Source: Methylococcus sp. EFPC2
Lineage (GTDB): Bacteria; Pseudomonadota; Gammaproteobacteria; Methylococcales; Methylococcaceae
Length of the DNA: 64,000 bases
Assembly (NCBI RefSeq): GCF_016925495.1
Contig: NZ_CP070491.1
Location: 2,542,001 to 2,606,000 of the forward strand
Reading direction: 5' to 3'
In this document: piece after piece, positions 1-9,078 of the stretch
Layout: every line of letters begins with the position of its first letter
Numbering within the stretch: the stretch's first letter is position 1
Position numbers and translations under genes: made by a program
The notes under the pieces: model-generated
What the model was told of the DNA's origin: nothing
Database searches by the model: none
The model's input: the letters and a program-made list of their open reading frames with translations, nothing else

Positions 1-19
1 GCCAGTTGAACTGGAGCCC

Positions 20-655
20 TCACCGCTTGCGCCGCTTCTCCAGGCTGTGCCGCCAAGACTGGGACAAGGCCGGAATGCTCAACGCTTGCTCGATGATTTC
101 TTGCTGGCGGGGATGCTGACCCAAGGCCAGCATGGCGTCGCGGATGCTCAGACCCACGGGGTCGACACCGACGCGCTCGATGGGATCGCCCACACCCACT
201 TGGCCTTCCCGGAGTATGCGCAGATAGAATCCGACCCGGCCGGAATGGTGAAAGCGGGCGACGAAGCCGGGATCGCTCATGACGATGCCCAGCTTGTAAC
301 AGGGCACGCGCGGCTGGGTGACCTGGGCCTCTATCGGCCCGATGCGGAACGTGTCGCCGATGTGGACCTCGTCGTCCGTCAAGCCGCTGACCGTGAGGTT
401 TTCCCCGAACAATCCGTTGGCCAGCGGCCGGCTCAACTCGCCTTCCCACCAGCGGTAGTTGACGGCGCTGTAGACGTAAACCGCCTTGTCCGCGCCGCCG
501 TGGTTTTCGAGATCGACCTGCACGTCGCCGGCTATGCCCGTCGCCGTGACCATTACAGGTCCGGTCACCGGGATCTTGTAGATGCCCGTGCGGACCGGCT
601 TACCCCGGTACTCGACGGTCTTTTCGGTCGCCAGACTGATCGCCAGTATCTGCAT
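20..655 (-). CDS. MOSC domain protein, YiiM-like
   Basis: A 211-residue cytoplasmic protein of the MOSC (molybdenum cofactor sulfurase C-terminal) family, YiiM subgroup. Visible hallmarks are the N-terminal GIAGDVQVDLENHGG segment (residues about 40-54), the stretch NGLFGENLTVSG, and the conserved cysteine in QPRVPCYKLG, which is the likely cofactor-binding residue. The length matches the family. MOSC proteins bind or transfer the molybdenum cofactor or its sulfur; YiiM-type members are linked to reduction of N-hydroxylated bases, but the substrate here cannot be read from sequence. It lies 30 bases downstream of rnhB on the same strand and may be co-transcribed with it. The moaA and molbindin genes elsewhere in the window show that molybdenum metabolism exists in this cell. 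Confidence 0.85.
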   Translation of the reverse strand: MQILAISLATEKTVEYRGKPVRTGIYKIPVTGPVMVTATGIAGDVQVDLENHGGADKAVYVYSAVNYRWWEGELSRPLANGLFGENLTVSGLTDDEVHIGDTFRIGPIEAQVTQPRVPCYKLGIVMSDPGFVARFHHSGRVGFYLRILREGQVGVGDPIERVGVDPVGLSIRDAMLALGQHPRQQEIIEQALSIPALSQSWRHSLEKRRKR

Positions 656-685
656 GGTGCTTGCCTGCCGTGGGTTGAGGGGAGT

Positions 686-1267
686 TCAGAACAGGGTTCG
701 CTGAGCCACCGGCGCGAAGCTGAGACGATGCACCGGGCTGGGGCCCAAGGCCGTGAGCCTAGACTTGTGGGCGGGAGTCGGATAGCCCTTGTGCTCGGCA
801 AAACCGTAACCGGGGTAGAGCGCATCCAGTGTTTGCATCTCGGCGTCGCGGGCCACCTTGGCGAGTATGGACGCGGCGGAGATCTCGGCCACGCTGCCGT
901 CACCGCCGACGATAGCCTCGCCCGGGCAAGGCGGGTCCGGGTAACGGTTGCCGTCGACCATGACCCAGTCGGGCTTGATCGGCAATGCCAGGTAGGCGCG
1001 GCGCATGGCCAGCATGGACGCCTGCAGGATGTTGATGCGATCGATTTCGGACGGTTCGGCACGGCCCAATGCCCAAGCCACGGATCGCTCGCGTATCAGC
1101 TCTGCGAGTGCTTCGCGCCGCTTGGCGCTGAGTTTCTTGGAGTCGTCCAGGCCGATGATCGGCTCTCCCACCGGGAGAATGACGATGGCGGCAACCACGG
1201 CACCGGCTATGCAGCCGCGACCGACCTCATCCGTTCCCGCGCACAGGCTTGCGCCGTCAGGCCTCAT
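686..1267 (-). CDS. rnhB: Ribonuclease HII
   Basis: A 193-residue enzyme that cuts the RNA strand of RNA-DNA hybrids and starts removal of single ribonucleotides from DNA. The signature DEVGRG is at residues 13-18, where D13 and E14 are metal ligands. Further conserved blocks are [32 protein letters not shown] and [11 protein letters not shown]. The length is normal for RNase HII. It follows lpxA with only a 3-base gap, so the two are almost certainly one transcript. In E. coli lpxB lies between lpxA and rnhB; here it is missing. Confidence 0.97.
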   Translation of the reverse strand: MRPDGASLCAGTDEVGRGCIAGAVVAAIVILPVGEPIIGLDDSKKLSAKRREALAELIRERSVAWALGRAEPSEIDRINILQASMLAMRRAYLALPIKPDWVMVDGNRYPDPPCPGEAIVGGDGSVAEISAASILAKVARDAEMQTLDALYPGYGFAEHKGYPTPAHKSRLTALGPSPVHRLSFAPVAQRTLF

Positions 1268-1270
1268 CGC

Positions 1271-2041
1271 TCAGCGTATGATGCTGCGCCCGGTGGTTTT
1301 GAGAAACTCGGCCAGACAAGCTACTTCGTCCGTTTCCTGGGCCATTTCTTCCAGCGCCTTGATGGCGTCGTCCAGTTTGAGACCGGATTTGTAGATGATC
1401 TTGTAGGCCTTGCGGATCTGGCGGATGGCTTCGCTGCCGAACCCCTGCCGCTCGAGTCCCACGCTATTGATGCCGTGCGGCTCGGTGGGACGTCCACCCA
1501 CCATGACATAGGGGGGAATGTCGCGGGAGATGACGCTGCCCATGGCCGAGAAGCTGTACCGACCGATCTTGCAGAACTGGTGCACCAGGGAGAAACCGCC
1601 GAGTATGGCGTGGTCCTCTATCGCCACATGCCCGGCGAGCGAGGCGGCGTTGGCCATGATGACATGATCGCCGACCACGCAATCGTGGGCGACATGGGTG
1701 TACGCCATCAGCAGGTTGTCGTTCCCGATGCTGGTCAAGCCCCGGTCCTGAGCCGTACCGCGGTGCAGCGTGCAGTATTCGCGGATGATGTTGCGATCGC
1801 CTATTTCGAGACGGGTGACCTCACCATGGTATTTCTTGTCCTGGGGATCTTCGCCTATCGAGCAAAACTGAAAGATCCGATTTTCGTTCCCTATACGGGT
1901 CGGCCCCCGTATCACCACATGCGGCCCGATCGTCGTCCCCGATCCGATGCGCACCCCGGCGCCGATGATACTGTAAGGTCCAATACTGACGTCGACCGCC
2001 AGTTCCGCACTGGGGTCGACGAGGGCCGTGGGATGTATCAA
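1271..2041 (-). CDS. lpxA: UDP-N-acetylglucosamine acyltransferase (lipid A first step)
   Basis: Transfers a hydroxyacyl chain from ACP to UDP-GlcNAc, the first step of lipid A synthesis, in the cytoplasm. The protein is a left-handed beta-helix of hexapeptide repeats (for example VSIGPYSIIGAGVRIG), and AYTHVAHDC carries the catalytic histidine. I place the start at a TTG codon (2041) reading LIHPTALVDPSAELAV. It follows the fabZ stop by 5 bases and has GGAG 7 bases upstream; the resulting 256 residues match the family. An upstream ATG at 2113 would add 24 unrelated residues inside fabZ and is rejected. TTG probably lowers initiation unless coupled to fabZ translation. Confidence 0.95.
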   Translation of the reverse strand: MIHPTALVDPSAELAVDVSIGPYSIIGAGVRIGSGTTIGPHVVIRGPTRIGNENRIFQFCSIGEDPQDKKYHGEVTRLEIGDRNIIREYCTLHRGTAQDRGLTSIGNDNLLMAYTHVAHDCVVGDHVIMANAASLAGHVAIEDHAILGGFSLVHQFCKIGRYSFSAMGSVISRDIPPYVMVGGRPTEPHGINSVGLERQGFGSEAIRQIRKAYKIIYKSGLKLDDAIKALEEMAQETDEVACLAEFLKTTGRSIIR

Positions 2042-2046
2042 ACAGT

Positions 2047-2478
2047 CTACTCCGCCGCCGCACACATGATTTCGGCGCTGGCGACGAACTCGCCATCGAC
2101 CTCGGCCTTGCACGAAAACGCCCAGATATTGCGCTTGTGACGCACGTAGGTCGCTTCCAGGAGGAGTTGATCGCCGGGCACCACGGGGCGCTTGAAACGG
2201 ACCTTGTCCAATCCGACCAGATAATAGGTCTGCCCCTTACCCAAGACATCCGGCGCGGATTCACCGGCCAGCAAGCCCGTCGTCTGGGCTAAGGCCTCGA
2301 TGATCAGCACCCCCGGCATGATGGGGACCTCGGGAAAATGACCGGTGAAGAAGGGTTCGTTATAGGTCACGTTCTTGAGGCCGAGCAAACGCTTGCCGGG
2401 CTCGCACTCAAGGACGCGATCGACCAGCAGAAAGGGATATCTGTGAGGCAGAAATTCCTTTATTTTTTGTATATCCAA
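2047..2478 (-). CDS. fabZ: 3-hydroxyacyl-ACP dehydratase FabZ
   Basis: A 143-residue hot-dog fold dehydratase of type II fatty acid synthesis that converts 3-hydroxyacyl-ACP to trans-2-enoyl-ACP. The active-site histidine is H47 in [11 protein letters not shown] and the catalytic glutamate is E61 in EALAQTTG. The N-terminus [16 protein letters not shown] is typical and the length is normal. It sits immediately ahead of lpxA, which competes for the same hydroxyacyl-ACP pool, so co-transcription balances membrane phospholipid against lipid A. Upstream, at 52 bases, is skp; lpxD, normally between skp and fabZ, is not present. Confidence 0.97.
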   Translation of the reverse strand: MDIQKIKEFLPHRYPFLLVDRVLECEPGKRLLGLKNVTYNEPFFTGHFPEVPIMPGVLIIEALAQTTGLLAGESAPDVLGKGQTYYLVGLDKVRFKRPVVPGDQLLLEATYVRHKRNIWAFSCKAEVDGEFVASAEIMCAAAE

Positions 2479-2530
2479 GGTATTTCCTTGTTTTAGTGTC
2501 GGTGGACGTGCGAGACGCTAGGCGGCCTTA

Positions 2531-3049
2531 TTATTTCTTGCCGCCTTTAAAGCCGGACAGCAGTCTCTTTTCCACTTCGGCCGTCACGTCGATGCCTTCG
2601 CTGGCATATACCACACCATCGGTCAGCAGGAGATCGTAGCCACCTTCCTTGGCCAAAGACTGGATCGCCTCAAAAATAGACTTCTGCAACTGGGTCAGTT
2701 CTTCGTTGCGGCGCAGATTGAAATCTTCGCGGAACTCATCCTGGGTGCGCTTGGCTTCACGCTTGCGATTGAGGATGTCCTTATCCAGCTTGTCGCGCTC
2801 GGCTTCGCTCATGACTGCCGCATCTTTGGCCAGACGGTCTTCCAGCGCCTTGATTTCCTTGGCCTCGGCGGCGAGCTTCTTGTCTCGGGGCGAGAACTCG
2901 CGCTCCAATTCCTTCTTGGCCTGCTCGGCCTGCGGCGCTTTTTCCAACAGCCGCGCCACATTCACGAAGCCAATCTTCAAATCGGCCGCGTAACTGTTTG
3001 CGCTCAGGAACACTCCCAACAGCAGGCAATAAAAACTCTTTCTAGGCAT
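2531..3049 (-). CDS. skp: Periplasmic chaperone Skp/OmpH family
   Basis: A 172-residue periplasmic holdase that carries unfolded outer-membrane proteins to the BAM complex. The first about 21 residues (MPRKSFYCLLLGVFLSANSY) form a signal peptide. The mature part starts ADLKIGFVNVARLLEKAP, the usual OmpH beginning, and then has a long charged coiled coil (residues about 40-125) that builds the jellyfish-like arms. The ATG at 3049 is chosen because the codon two residues upstream is only TTG. It lies downstream of bamA on the same strand, the conserved pairing of chaperone and insertase. Confidence 0.92.
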   Translation of the reverse strand: MPRKSFYCLLLGVFLSANSYAADLKIGFVNVARLLEKAPQAEQAKKELEREFSPRDKKLAAEAKEIKALEDRLAKDAAVMSEAERDKLDKDILNRKREAKRTQDEFREDFNLRRNEELTQLQKSIFEAIQSLAKEGGYDLLLTDGVVYASEGIDVTAEVEKRLLSGFKGGKK

Positions 3050-3189
3050 GTGCAATCTCGCTGATAAACGGGGTTAATCTAACCAATTAGCCGAAGAAAC
3101 TGGACGAAACTAAGAGATACTCGGCGGCATTATACAAGATCAGACGGCGCGGCCGCGACCTCAAATGCCGCTGTGTGGGCTTCTGGCGA

Positions 3190-5559
3190 TCAAAAACCTT
3201 GGCCGAAGGAAAACTGAAAGCGCTGGACCTGATCGTCGAAATTAAAGCGCTGCCCCGACGAATCTTGATAAGTGCCACCGCTGGCGTTAAGGGGCTGGGC
3301 GATACTGAACACCAAAGCACCGAAAGGCGACAGCCATTTCGCCGAGATGCCCGCCGAGTAGCGGATATCCCCCAAGTCGTATTTGCTCGCAAATACATTG
3401 CCGGCATCGAAGAAAGCGCCCAGGCGCACGCTCTTGTTGTCCTGCATGAAGGGCACGGGAAAGAACAACTCGGCGGTGCCCACGATCTTGCGCGATCCGC
3501 CGAATGCGCGCGAGGAAAATCCTTGCGGCGGGGTGTCGCGCGGACCCAGCGTATTGGCCTGGTATCCGCGCACCGACTGCGGACCGCCCGCGTAATAATT
3601 TTCGAAGAAGGGCAAGTCGCCCGTACTGCCGTAACCGTCGCCGTAAGCCACCTCGCCGTCCAGCATCAGCGTCAAATCCTTGGCGACGGGGAAATAGTGC
3701 TGCACCCGCACGCTGGCCTTGAAATATTCCAAATCGCTTACGGATGGCATGGACGCCAAGGCGGAGACGCGTTCAATACCGCCGTTATTGGGGAAGATGG
3801 CGCGGTTGAGCGTGTCGTGCGCCCATCCCAGCGCCATTGTGAAGGCATTGAACTGGTCACCGTATTTCTCGACGAAGCCCTTGTCGATACCGTTAAACGC
3901 GTAATCGGGGTTGGAAATTTCCAAGGACGTGCGGCCGCCCACATTCAGCTGGGTATTTTCGTAATCCAGGTTGAGCCGCAAGCTACTGAACTCGCCCAGC
4001 GGAACGCCGAAATTCACCCCGGCCTGCATCACGTTGCTGGAATAGCTGACGATATTCATCTGCGCGGCGTTGGTCCGGCGGTAACTGAGATCGAAACCGG
4101 AACTGATGCCGTCGAGCGTGGTGTAGGGATTGAAATAGCCGATCTTGTAGATGGTGTTGTACGAACTGTTGTTGAACGTGAAGCTGACCCGCTTACCGGA
4201 ACCGAAGATATTGTCCTGAGTCACGCTGGCGTTGAACACGATGCCCTGCAACTGGGAAAAGCCGACGCCCGCCATGAGGTTGCCGGAGGCTTTTTCCTTG
4301 ACCGTGTAGTTGACGTCGATCTGATCGTTGGTGCCCGGCACCGCGGGCGTTTCGACGTTCACTTCCTGGAAGTAGCCCAGGCGCTCCAGACGGGTCTTGG
4401 AACGCTCGATCTTGGCCGTCGACGCCCAGGCGCCTTCCATCTGCCGCATTTCGCGGCGCAGCACCTCATCGCGCGTCTTGGTGTTGCCCTGCATGGTGAT
4501 GCGGCGGACGTAGACCTGTTTGCCGGGATCGACGAAGAAGGTCATGTTGACCGTCTTCTTCTCCTCGTTGATGTCAGGCACCATGTTGACGTTGGCGAAG
4601 ATATAACCTTCGTCTCCCAGACGGTCGGAAATCGCTTTCGAAGTCTCGGTCGCGGCCTTGCGGGAAAACGTGTCGCTGGGGCCGATCAGGACCAGCGGCA
4701 CCAATTCGTCCGGGGAAACGATGGTCCTGCCGGTGAGCTTCACCTCATCGACCGTATACACATCGCCTTCCTTGACGTTGATGGTGATATAGATCTCCTT
4801 CTTGTCCGGCGTGATCGAAACCTGGGTCGACTCGATGTCGAACTTGAGATAGCCGCGGTCCAGATAATACGAACGCAAGCGTTCCAGGTCGGCGGCCAGC
4901 TTCTGTTTCGAGTATTGATCGTTCTTGGTATAGAAAGACAGCAGATTGGGGGTGCCGAGCTCGAATACCGAGATCAGTTCGCCGTCGGGAAAGGCGTTGT
5001 TACCGACGATGTTGATCTGCTTGATCTTGGCGACCCTGCCTTCGGAAATTTTGAGCGTGATCGCGACCCGGTTGCGCGACAGGTCCGAGACTTCGGAATC
5101 GATCTTCAGGCCATATTTACCGCGGCTGTAATACTGACGCCTGAGTTCCTGCTCCACTTTATCGAGGATCTGCCGGTCGAACACACGGCCCTCGGTCATG
5201 CCTATGCCTTTCAGGCCCTTCATCAAGTCTTCGGTGCTGATGTCCTTGTTGCCTTCGATCTTGACTGCGGCGATCGAGGGGCGCTCCTCGACCCGCACAA
5301 TCAGAACGTCCCCGTCCTGCTCCAACCGGACATCCTTGAAAAAGCCCGTCTTGAACAGCGACTTGATGGATTCCGCCGACTGGCGCTGATCGAAGGTGTC
5401 GCCGACTTTGACCGGCAGGTAGTTGAACACTGTGCCGGCGGAGATGCGCTGCAAGCCCTCCACCCGTATGTCCTCGATAACGAAGGACGACGCCGTCCAG
5501 GCCGGCGAGGTCAGCGCGAGAGCCATGCTGAGTATGAAGGGAATACGGGTGCGTTTCAT
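3190..5559 (-). CDS. bamA: Outer membrane protein assembly factor BamA
   Basis: The 789-residue central subunit of the BAM complex, an Omp85 protein that folds beta-barrel proteins into the outer membrane. After a signal peptide ([20 protein letters not shown]) come five POTRA domains, beginning [20 protein letters not shown] and covering about residues 20-420. A 16-strand barrel follows, with [10 protein letters not shown], the family VRGY motif, near its middle. The protein ends in phenylalanine (FSFGQGF), the C-terminal aromatic expected of barrel proteins. A start 12 codons upstream at 5595 is possible, but the methionine at 5559 gives a clean signal peptide. Upstream lies phoU rather than the dxr-rseP genes found in E. 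coli. Confidence 0.97.
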   Translation of the reverse strand: MKRTRIPFILSMALALTSPAWTASSFVIEDIRVEGLQRISAGTVFNYLPVKVGDTFDQRQSAESIKSLFKTGFFKDVRLEQDGDVLIVRVEERPSIAAVKIEGNKDISTEDLMKGLKGIGMTEGRVFDRQILDKVEQELRRQYYSRGKYGLKIDSEVSDLSRNRVAITLKISEGRVAKIKQINIVGNNAFPDGELISVFELGTPNLLSFYTKNDQYSKQKLAADLERLRSYYLDRGYLKFDIESTQVSITPDKKEIYITINVKEGDVYTVDEVKLTGRTIVSPDELVPLVLIGPSDTFSRKAATETSKAISDRLGDEGYIFANVNMVPDINEEKKTVNMTFFVDPGKQVYVRRITMQGNTKTRDEVLRREMRQMEGAWASTAKIERSKTRLERLGYFQEVNVETPAVPGTNDQIDVNYTVKEKASGNLMAGVGFSQLQGIVFNASVTQDNIFGSGKRVSFTFNNSSYNTIYKIGYFNPYTTLDGISSGFDLSYRRTNAAQMNIVSYSSNVMQAGVNFGVPLGEFSSLRLNLDYENTQLNVGGRTSLEISNPDYAFNGIDKGFVEKYGDQFNAFTMALGWAHDTLNRAIFPNNGGIERVSALASMPSVSDLEYFKASVRVQHYFPVAKDLTLMLDGEVAYGDGYGSTGDLPFFENYYAGGPQSVRGYQANTLGPRDTPPQGFSSRAFGGSRKIVGTAELFFPVPFMQDNKSVRLGAFFDAGNVFASKYDLGDIRYSAGISAKWLSPFGALVFSIAQPLNASGGTYQDSSGQRFNFDDQVQRFQFSFGQGF

Positions 5560-5625
5560 CGTGAACGGTGATGTGAACCGGGCGATGGCATCCATTCCCG
5601 GCGAAAAGGTAAGCGGAGGCGGAGC

Positions 5626-6354
5626 CTAATCGCCCCGGAGGTCCTGCTCGACCTGTTCGATGCTGATGTGGCGGATGTTCTTGCCCTTGGCGTAATAAAC
5701 CACGTACTCGCAGATATTGCAGGCGCGGTCGCCGATGCGCTCCAGGGAACGCGCGGACCACATGATATCCAGACACACCGGAATGGAACGGGGATCTTCC
5801 ATCATATAGGTGATCTGCTGGCGCATGATGCTTTCATATTCCTGATCCACCTGGCGGTCGTCCTGGACCACCCGCAAAGCGGCATCGACATCCATGCGCG
5901 CATAGGCATCCAAGGCCTCTCGCAGCAGCCCCCTGACGTGGGAAGCCAGATGGCCGAGGTCGGTCAGTTGGTTCTTCTTGGGAATATGACCCGCCAAATC
6001 GATGGCCTGGCGTGCGATGCGTGCGGCCTCGTCGCCAATGCGTTCGAGGTCGGTGATGGTCTTGATGACCGCCACCACCAAACGCAGGTCGCGCGCCGTG
6101 GGCTGGCGCAAGGCCAGAATCTGGGTGCATTCGTCGTCGATCGCGACTTCCAGCGCGTTGACCTTGTAATCGTCGGTGATGACCCGCTGCGCCAATTCCA
6201 CATCACCGTCGTTCACGGCCTTCACGGCTGCCTCGACCTGCTCCTCCACCAATCCGCCCAGACTGAGCACCTTGCTGCGGATATCCAGCAATTCGTGGTC
6301 GTATTGCCTGGAAATGTGCTGATGGAGGTTGTCGCGCTCGTTGAGTGTCGCCAT
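5626..6354 (-). CDS. phoU: Phosphate signalling protein PhoU
   Basis: A 242-residue cytoplasmic protein that restrains the PhoR-PhoB phosphate response and the Pst transporter. It shows the two tandem three-helix PhoU bundles (residues about 15-110 and 120-215), with metal-binding motifs of the E/DxxxD type in ERIGDEAARIARQA and ERIGDRACNICEYVVY. The N-terminus LNERDNLHQHISRQYDHEL is typical of gammaproteobacterial PhoU. The pst and phoBR genes are not in the window, so this copy is detached from the usual pstSCAB-phoU order. It ends 66 bases before the bamA start on the same strand. Confidence 0.96.
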   Translation of the reverse strand: MATLNERDNLHQHISRQYDHELLDIRSKVLSLGGLVEEQVEAAVKAVNDGDVELAQRVITDDYKVNALEVAIDDECTQILALRQPTARDLRLVVAVIKTITDLERIGDEAARIARQAIDLAGHIPKKNQLTDLGHLASHVRGLLREALDAYARMDVDAALRVVQDDRQVDQEYESIMRQQITYMMEDPRSIPVCLDIMWSARSLERIGDRACNICEYVVYYAKGKNIRHISIEQVEQDLRGD

Positions 6355-6678
6355 GTCCGGTTTATCTGGGTGTAGGCTCGGGGATATCCGAGATAGATAA
6401 AGCCGGATTCTATCAACTCCCCTCTATTCGCGAAAGGCATAGCATACCGTCCGGGTGGTGCCCAAACACGTCGATCCCGCATCCTGGGCGGCGCAAGCCC
6501 CAACCGCAGGTCGCCCGCGCACCGGAACGGAACTTCCCATGCCCCGGAAAATCGGCACCTGTCGGCGGCGCCGGTTCCGCATGCGCTTTCTTTTTGCGAA
6601 ACTTGTCGCCATTCGAGCCTGACTAAGCCCGTACCGGGTTGCGACCCGCCCGGACCCCCTCCTGCAAACGAGACGCCC
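6355..6678. other. Intergenic region between phoU and the DUF2231 gene
   Basis: A 324-base divergent gap. No convincing reading frame, hairpin terminator or RNA gene is seen. It must hold the promoter for phoU and that for the rightward gene, but I could not assign -35/-10 boxes with confidence. Confidence 0.5.
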
Positions 6679-7323
6679 ATGTACCTGATCAGCAACTTCC
6701 GCGGCACTCCGTTCTACAGCAGACCCTCGATCCACGGAGGAAGCGATGACGGCGCAGGACTGGTCGGGCTGCTCGACGGTTTTCTGGAAACCGTGACCGG
6801 ATTGCTCGCCTCGGGTGGCGGAATGCCGCCATTCCCGGGCATCGCGACGCTGGCAAGCAACGTCCATCCCATGATCGTGCATTTTCCCATCGCGTTGCTC
6901 GTTACATTTTTCGCGCTGGATATCGCGAGTCTCGTCTTGCGCAGACCAGCCCTCCGTTCCGCCGCGGACTGGACGCTTTATCTGGGCGCCATCTCGGCGG
7001 TGGCGGCCGTGGGAGCGGGATTATTCGCCGAAAGCATCGTTCCGCATGGTCAGGCGATCCACGAAACCATGGAATGGCACAAACGTATCGGCATCAGCAT
7101 TGCCGGTCTGGCGCTAGTCCTCGCCTTATGGCGGGCCTTAGGCCACGGGCTGCGCTCGTCCATGGCCCGCGCGCTGCATTTCTTCCTGGCCGCGCTCATG
7201 GTCGTCCTGATCGGCGTGGTAGCGGATCTCGGCGGCTACATGGTTTATGGACACGGCGTGGGCGTACAAAGCTTGCAAGAAGCGGACGATCATCATGACC
7301 ACGCCGGCCCCGACGCGCCTTAA
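6679..7323 (+). CDS. DUF2231 multi-pass membrane protein with His-rich tail
   Basis: A 214-residue inner-membrane protein. The core from about residue 60 reads NVHPMIVHFPIALLVTFFAL, the hallmark of the DUF2231 family, whose HP and HF residues suggest a haem or metal site. Three more hydrophobic helices follow (about residues 98-118, 132-152 and 162-188). The N-terminal 55 residues are Gly-rich and soluble, and the C-terminus is rich in His and Asp (EADDHHDHAGPD), consistent with metal binding. The function is not established for the family; many members lie near cytochromes. Here the gene stands alone on the plus strand, so context does not help. An internal methionine could be the real start. 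Confidence 0.7.
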   Translation: MYLISNFRGTPFYSRPSIHGGSDDGAGLVGLLDGFLETVTGLLASGGGMPPFPGIATLASNVHPMIVHFPIALLVTFFALDIASLVLRRPALRSAADWTLYLGAISAVAAVGAGLFAESIVPHGQAIHETMEWHKRIGISIAGLALVLALWRALGHGLRSSMARALHFFLAALMVVLIGVVADLGGYMVYGHGVGVQSLQEADDHHDHAGPDAP

Positions 7324-7402
7324 AGGCCCACAGAGAATTTGACGGAATCGTCAAGGGCGGACAGACTGATCGCCTGTATCCTTCGGAGTCAAGGCACTCA
7401 GC

Positions 7403-7840
7403 ATGGCGGTCTCGTCGAGTCGCAAAATTTCGTTCTTGATCGGTGTCGCCTTGCTCTCGGCGTGCACGACGATACGCACCAAAACACCGCTCGGAGCCAC
7501 GATAGACATGACGGAGGAAGAGTTCGCCGCCTACCTGGAGCATGTGTTCCGTCATCACAACAAGGTGGTAGATGACTTGATGTTCGTCATGGCGCACACG
7601 GATGCCCCCACCCCGGCCGACCAAGACTCCTTGCCGCTGGCGGAAGCCAAGATGGCCCATGCCTGTTTGCCGCTCAATGAAGCGGTGTCCGAATCGGCGA
7701 CGGGCAAACTTCCAAGCTTCTGGACCCGCATGCAATTGGCCGACGCCGTACCCGAATGTGAAACGGCTACCCGCAAGGTCGAGAGTCTGATCCCGGAAGA
7801 CGAAGCGCCGCCGGCCCCTCCTAAGCCGGACACCCCGTGA
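7403..7840 (+). CDS. Putative lipoprotein, unknown function
   Basis: A 145-residue protein whose N-terminus (SSRKISFLIGVALLSAC) is a signal peptide with an LSAC lipobox, predicting a lipid-anchored cysteine near residue 21. The rest is mostly helical, with two more cysteines (HACLP and PECET) that could form a disulfide in the periplasm, and the tail is Pro-rich (APPAPPKPDTP). I do not recognise the family. Its stop codon overlaps the GTG start of the next gene by four bases, so it heads a run of four overlapping genes. Confidence 0.65.
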   Translation: MAVSSSRKISFLIGVALLSACTTIRTKTPLGATIDMTEEEFAAYLEHVFRHHNKVVDDLMFVMAHTDAPTPADQDSLPLAEAKMAHACLPLNEAVSESATGKLPSFWTRMQLADAVPECETATRKVESLIPEDEAPPAPPKPDTP

Positions 7841-8250
7841 GCCACGCACTCTTTGCTTATGGCACCCTGCAGGCCGCTGAACTGATGCAGGCTCTCGTCG
7901 GCCGCGTGCCGCCCCGCCTCGCCGCCTCCTTGCCGGACTATGCTTGTTACGCCTTGCGCGGCTACGCATATCCCGGTCTGCGCCGTCAGCCGGGCGCGTC
8001 GACCTCAGGCGTGCTATATACGGACCTCGGGACGCAAGAACTCAGCGTGTTGGACGCTTACGAAGACGACTTCTACCGGCGTTGCCCGGTGACGGTGATC
8101 GCCGCGGGGGAAGCTCGCCGCGCCGAAGTCTACGTGATAAGCGAGGAGCACTACGACCTGTTCGACGGGCGACCTTGGGATTACGAGCATTTCCGCGCCC
8201 GCGCGCTGAACGAATTTCTGCGAATCAGAGCCGTACGGACCGAATTATGA
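7837..8250 (+). CDS. Gamma-glutamylcyclotransferase-like (AIG2/GGCT) protein
   Basis: A 137-residue protein with the N-terminal motif LFAYGTLQ (residues 5-12) that forms the phosphate-like binding loop of the GGCT/AIG2 fold. The acidic catalytic region is around LSVLDAYEDDFYRR, where the glutamate of DAYED is the expected catalytic residue. Family members cyclise gamma-glutamyl peptides or amines to 5-oxoproline. The exact substrate is not predictable. The GTG start overlaps the upstream lipoprotein stop, and its own stop overlaps the ATG of the STAS gene, so translation is coupled on both sides. Confidence 0.82.
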   Translation: MSHALFAYGTLQAAELMQALVGRVPPRLAASLPDYACYALRGYAYPGLRRQPGASTSGVLYTDLGTQELSVLDAYEDDFYRRCPVTVIAAGEARRAEVYVISEEHYDLFDGRPWDYEHFRARALNEFLRIRAVRTEL

Positions 8251-8621
8251 AGATCGATACCGAAATACGCGATGGCAAGACTCTGCTACATTGCCACGAG
8301 GAGCGACTGGACGCCCATAACTCGACTGAGCTGAAAGATACCTTGCTGCGCCAACTGGAAGCCGGACCGCCGATGTTGATACTGAATCTCGCCGAAGTGC
8401 GCTTCATTGACAGCTCGGGATTGGGCGCCCTACTGTCCGGATTCAAGAATGCCAATCTGCGCCAGGGCAAACTGGTGCTGGTCGGCTTACAACCACGGGT
8501 GCAAGCCATGTTCGAGCTCACGCGCCTCCATCGCGTGTTCCGGACCTACCCCACCCTCGCCGCGGCGCTGCTCAGCGCCCAAGAGGAGGAACCCAGCCAT
8601 GACGAGAAATCCGGGAATTGA
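8247..8621 (+). CDS. STAS domain anti-sigma factor antagonist
   Basis: A 124-residue single STAS domain protein of the SpoIIAA/RsbV type. The phosphorylation site motif is FIDSSGLGALLSG (residues about 54-66), where the first serine of DSSG is the usual target of the partner kinase. It overlaps the preceding gene by ATGA. It also overlaps the following HATPase gene by 23 bases, and that gene encodes its probable kinase partner. Such pairs work in partner-switching: unphosphorylated STAS protein sequesters the kinase and frees a sigma factor or other target. No sigma factor or PP2C phosphatase is adjacent, so the output is unknown. Confidence 0.9.
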   Translation: MKIDTEIRDGKTLLHCHEERLDAHNSTELKDTLLRQLEAGPPMLILNLAEVRFIDSSGLGALLSGFKNANLRQGKLVLVGLQPRVQAMFELTRLHRVFRTYPTLAAALLSAQEEEPSHDEKSGN

Positions 8622-9027
8622 CCTGGACATCGCCTTACCGCCCCAAACCCGCTATCTGGGGCTGATCGGGGCCATTGCCGAACAACTCGGCCGCGGCTTG
8701 CCCGACTACACTGGCGACCGCGACATCTTGGCCTACGATTTGAACCTGGTACTTACAGAAGCCCTGGTCAACGCCATTCAGCATGCCGGCGACGAACAGG
8801 GCCAGCAAGCGGTACGCGTATCCATTCATCTTGAAGACCGCGATCTCCGCATACAAGTCATGGATCAAGGCTGCGGCTTCGACCTGTCGCAAACCCCACC
8901 GCTCGACCCCGGCGGCTTATGCGAAAGCGGACGCGGCCTGTTCTTCATACGCTCATTGATGGATTCCGTGTGCTACCGCAAGACCGAGCAAGGCAACGTG
9001 TTGGACATGTGCAAACATCTGGACTGA
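8599..9027 (+). CDS. Anti-sigma regulatory factor, HATPase_c_2 serine kinase
   Basis: A 142-residue GHKL-type ATP-binding protein of the RsbW/SpoIIAB class. The N-box is in LVLTEALVNAIQHA (glutamate and asparagine of the ATP-Mg site), the G1 box is VMDQGCGFD, and the G2-like segment is ESGRGLFFIRSLMD. The start at 8599 is supported by an AGGAGG Shine-Dalgarno sequence at 8584-8589 and gives a full-length domain. The gene is nested into the end of the STAS gene, the usual arrangement of an antagonist and its kinase. It probably phosphorylates the STAS protein and binds a regulatory target not encoded here. Confidence 0.9.
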   Translation: MTRNPGIDLDIALPPQTRYLGLIGAIAEQLGRGLPDYTGDRDILAYDLNLVLTEALVNAIQHAGDEQGQQAVRVSIHLEDRDLRIQVMDQGCGFDLSQTPPLDPGGLCESGRGLFFIRSLMDSVCYRKTEQGNVLDMCKHLD

Positions 9028-9078
9028 AACGCGTCCCTCACCGATCGTCATCAAACCGAACAGCCAAGGTATAGGCCC

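Noticed and set aside
3175-5571. Long open frame on the plus strand opposite bamA
   Set aside because: It mirrors the bamA reading frame in a high-GC gene; the translation has no domain, while BamA is complete on the other strand. The same reasoning removes the long frames opposite lpxA (47-2140), groEL (35800-37041), the TPR gene (48591-50222) and the GMC/SDR genes (61464-63350).
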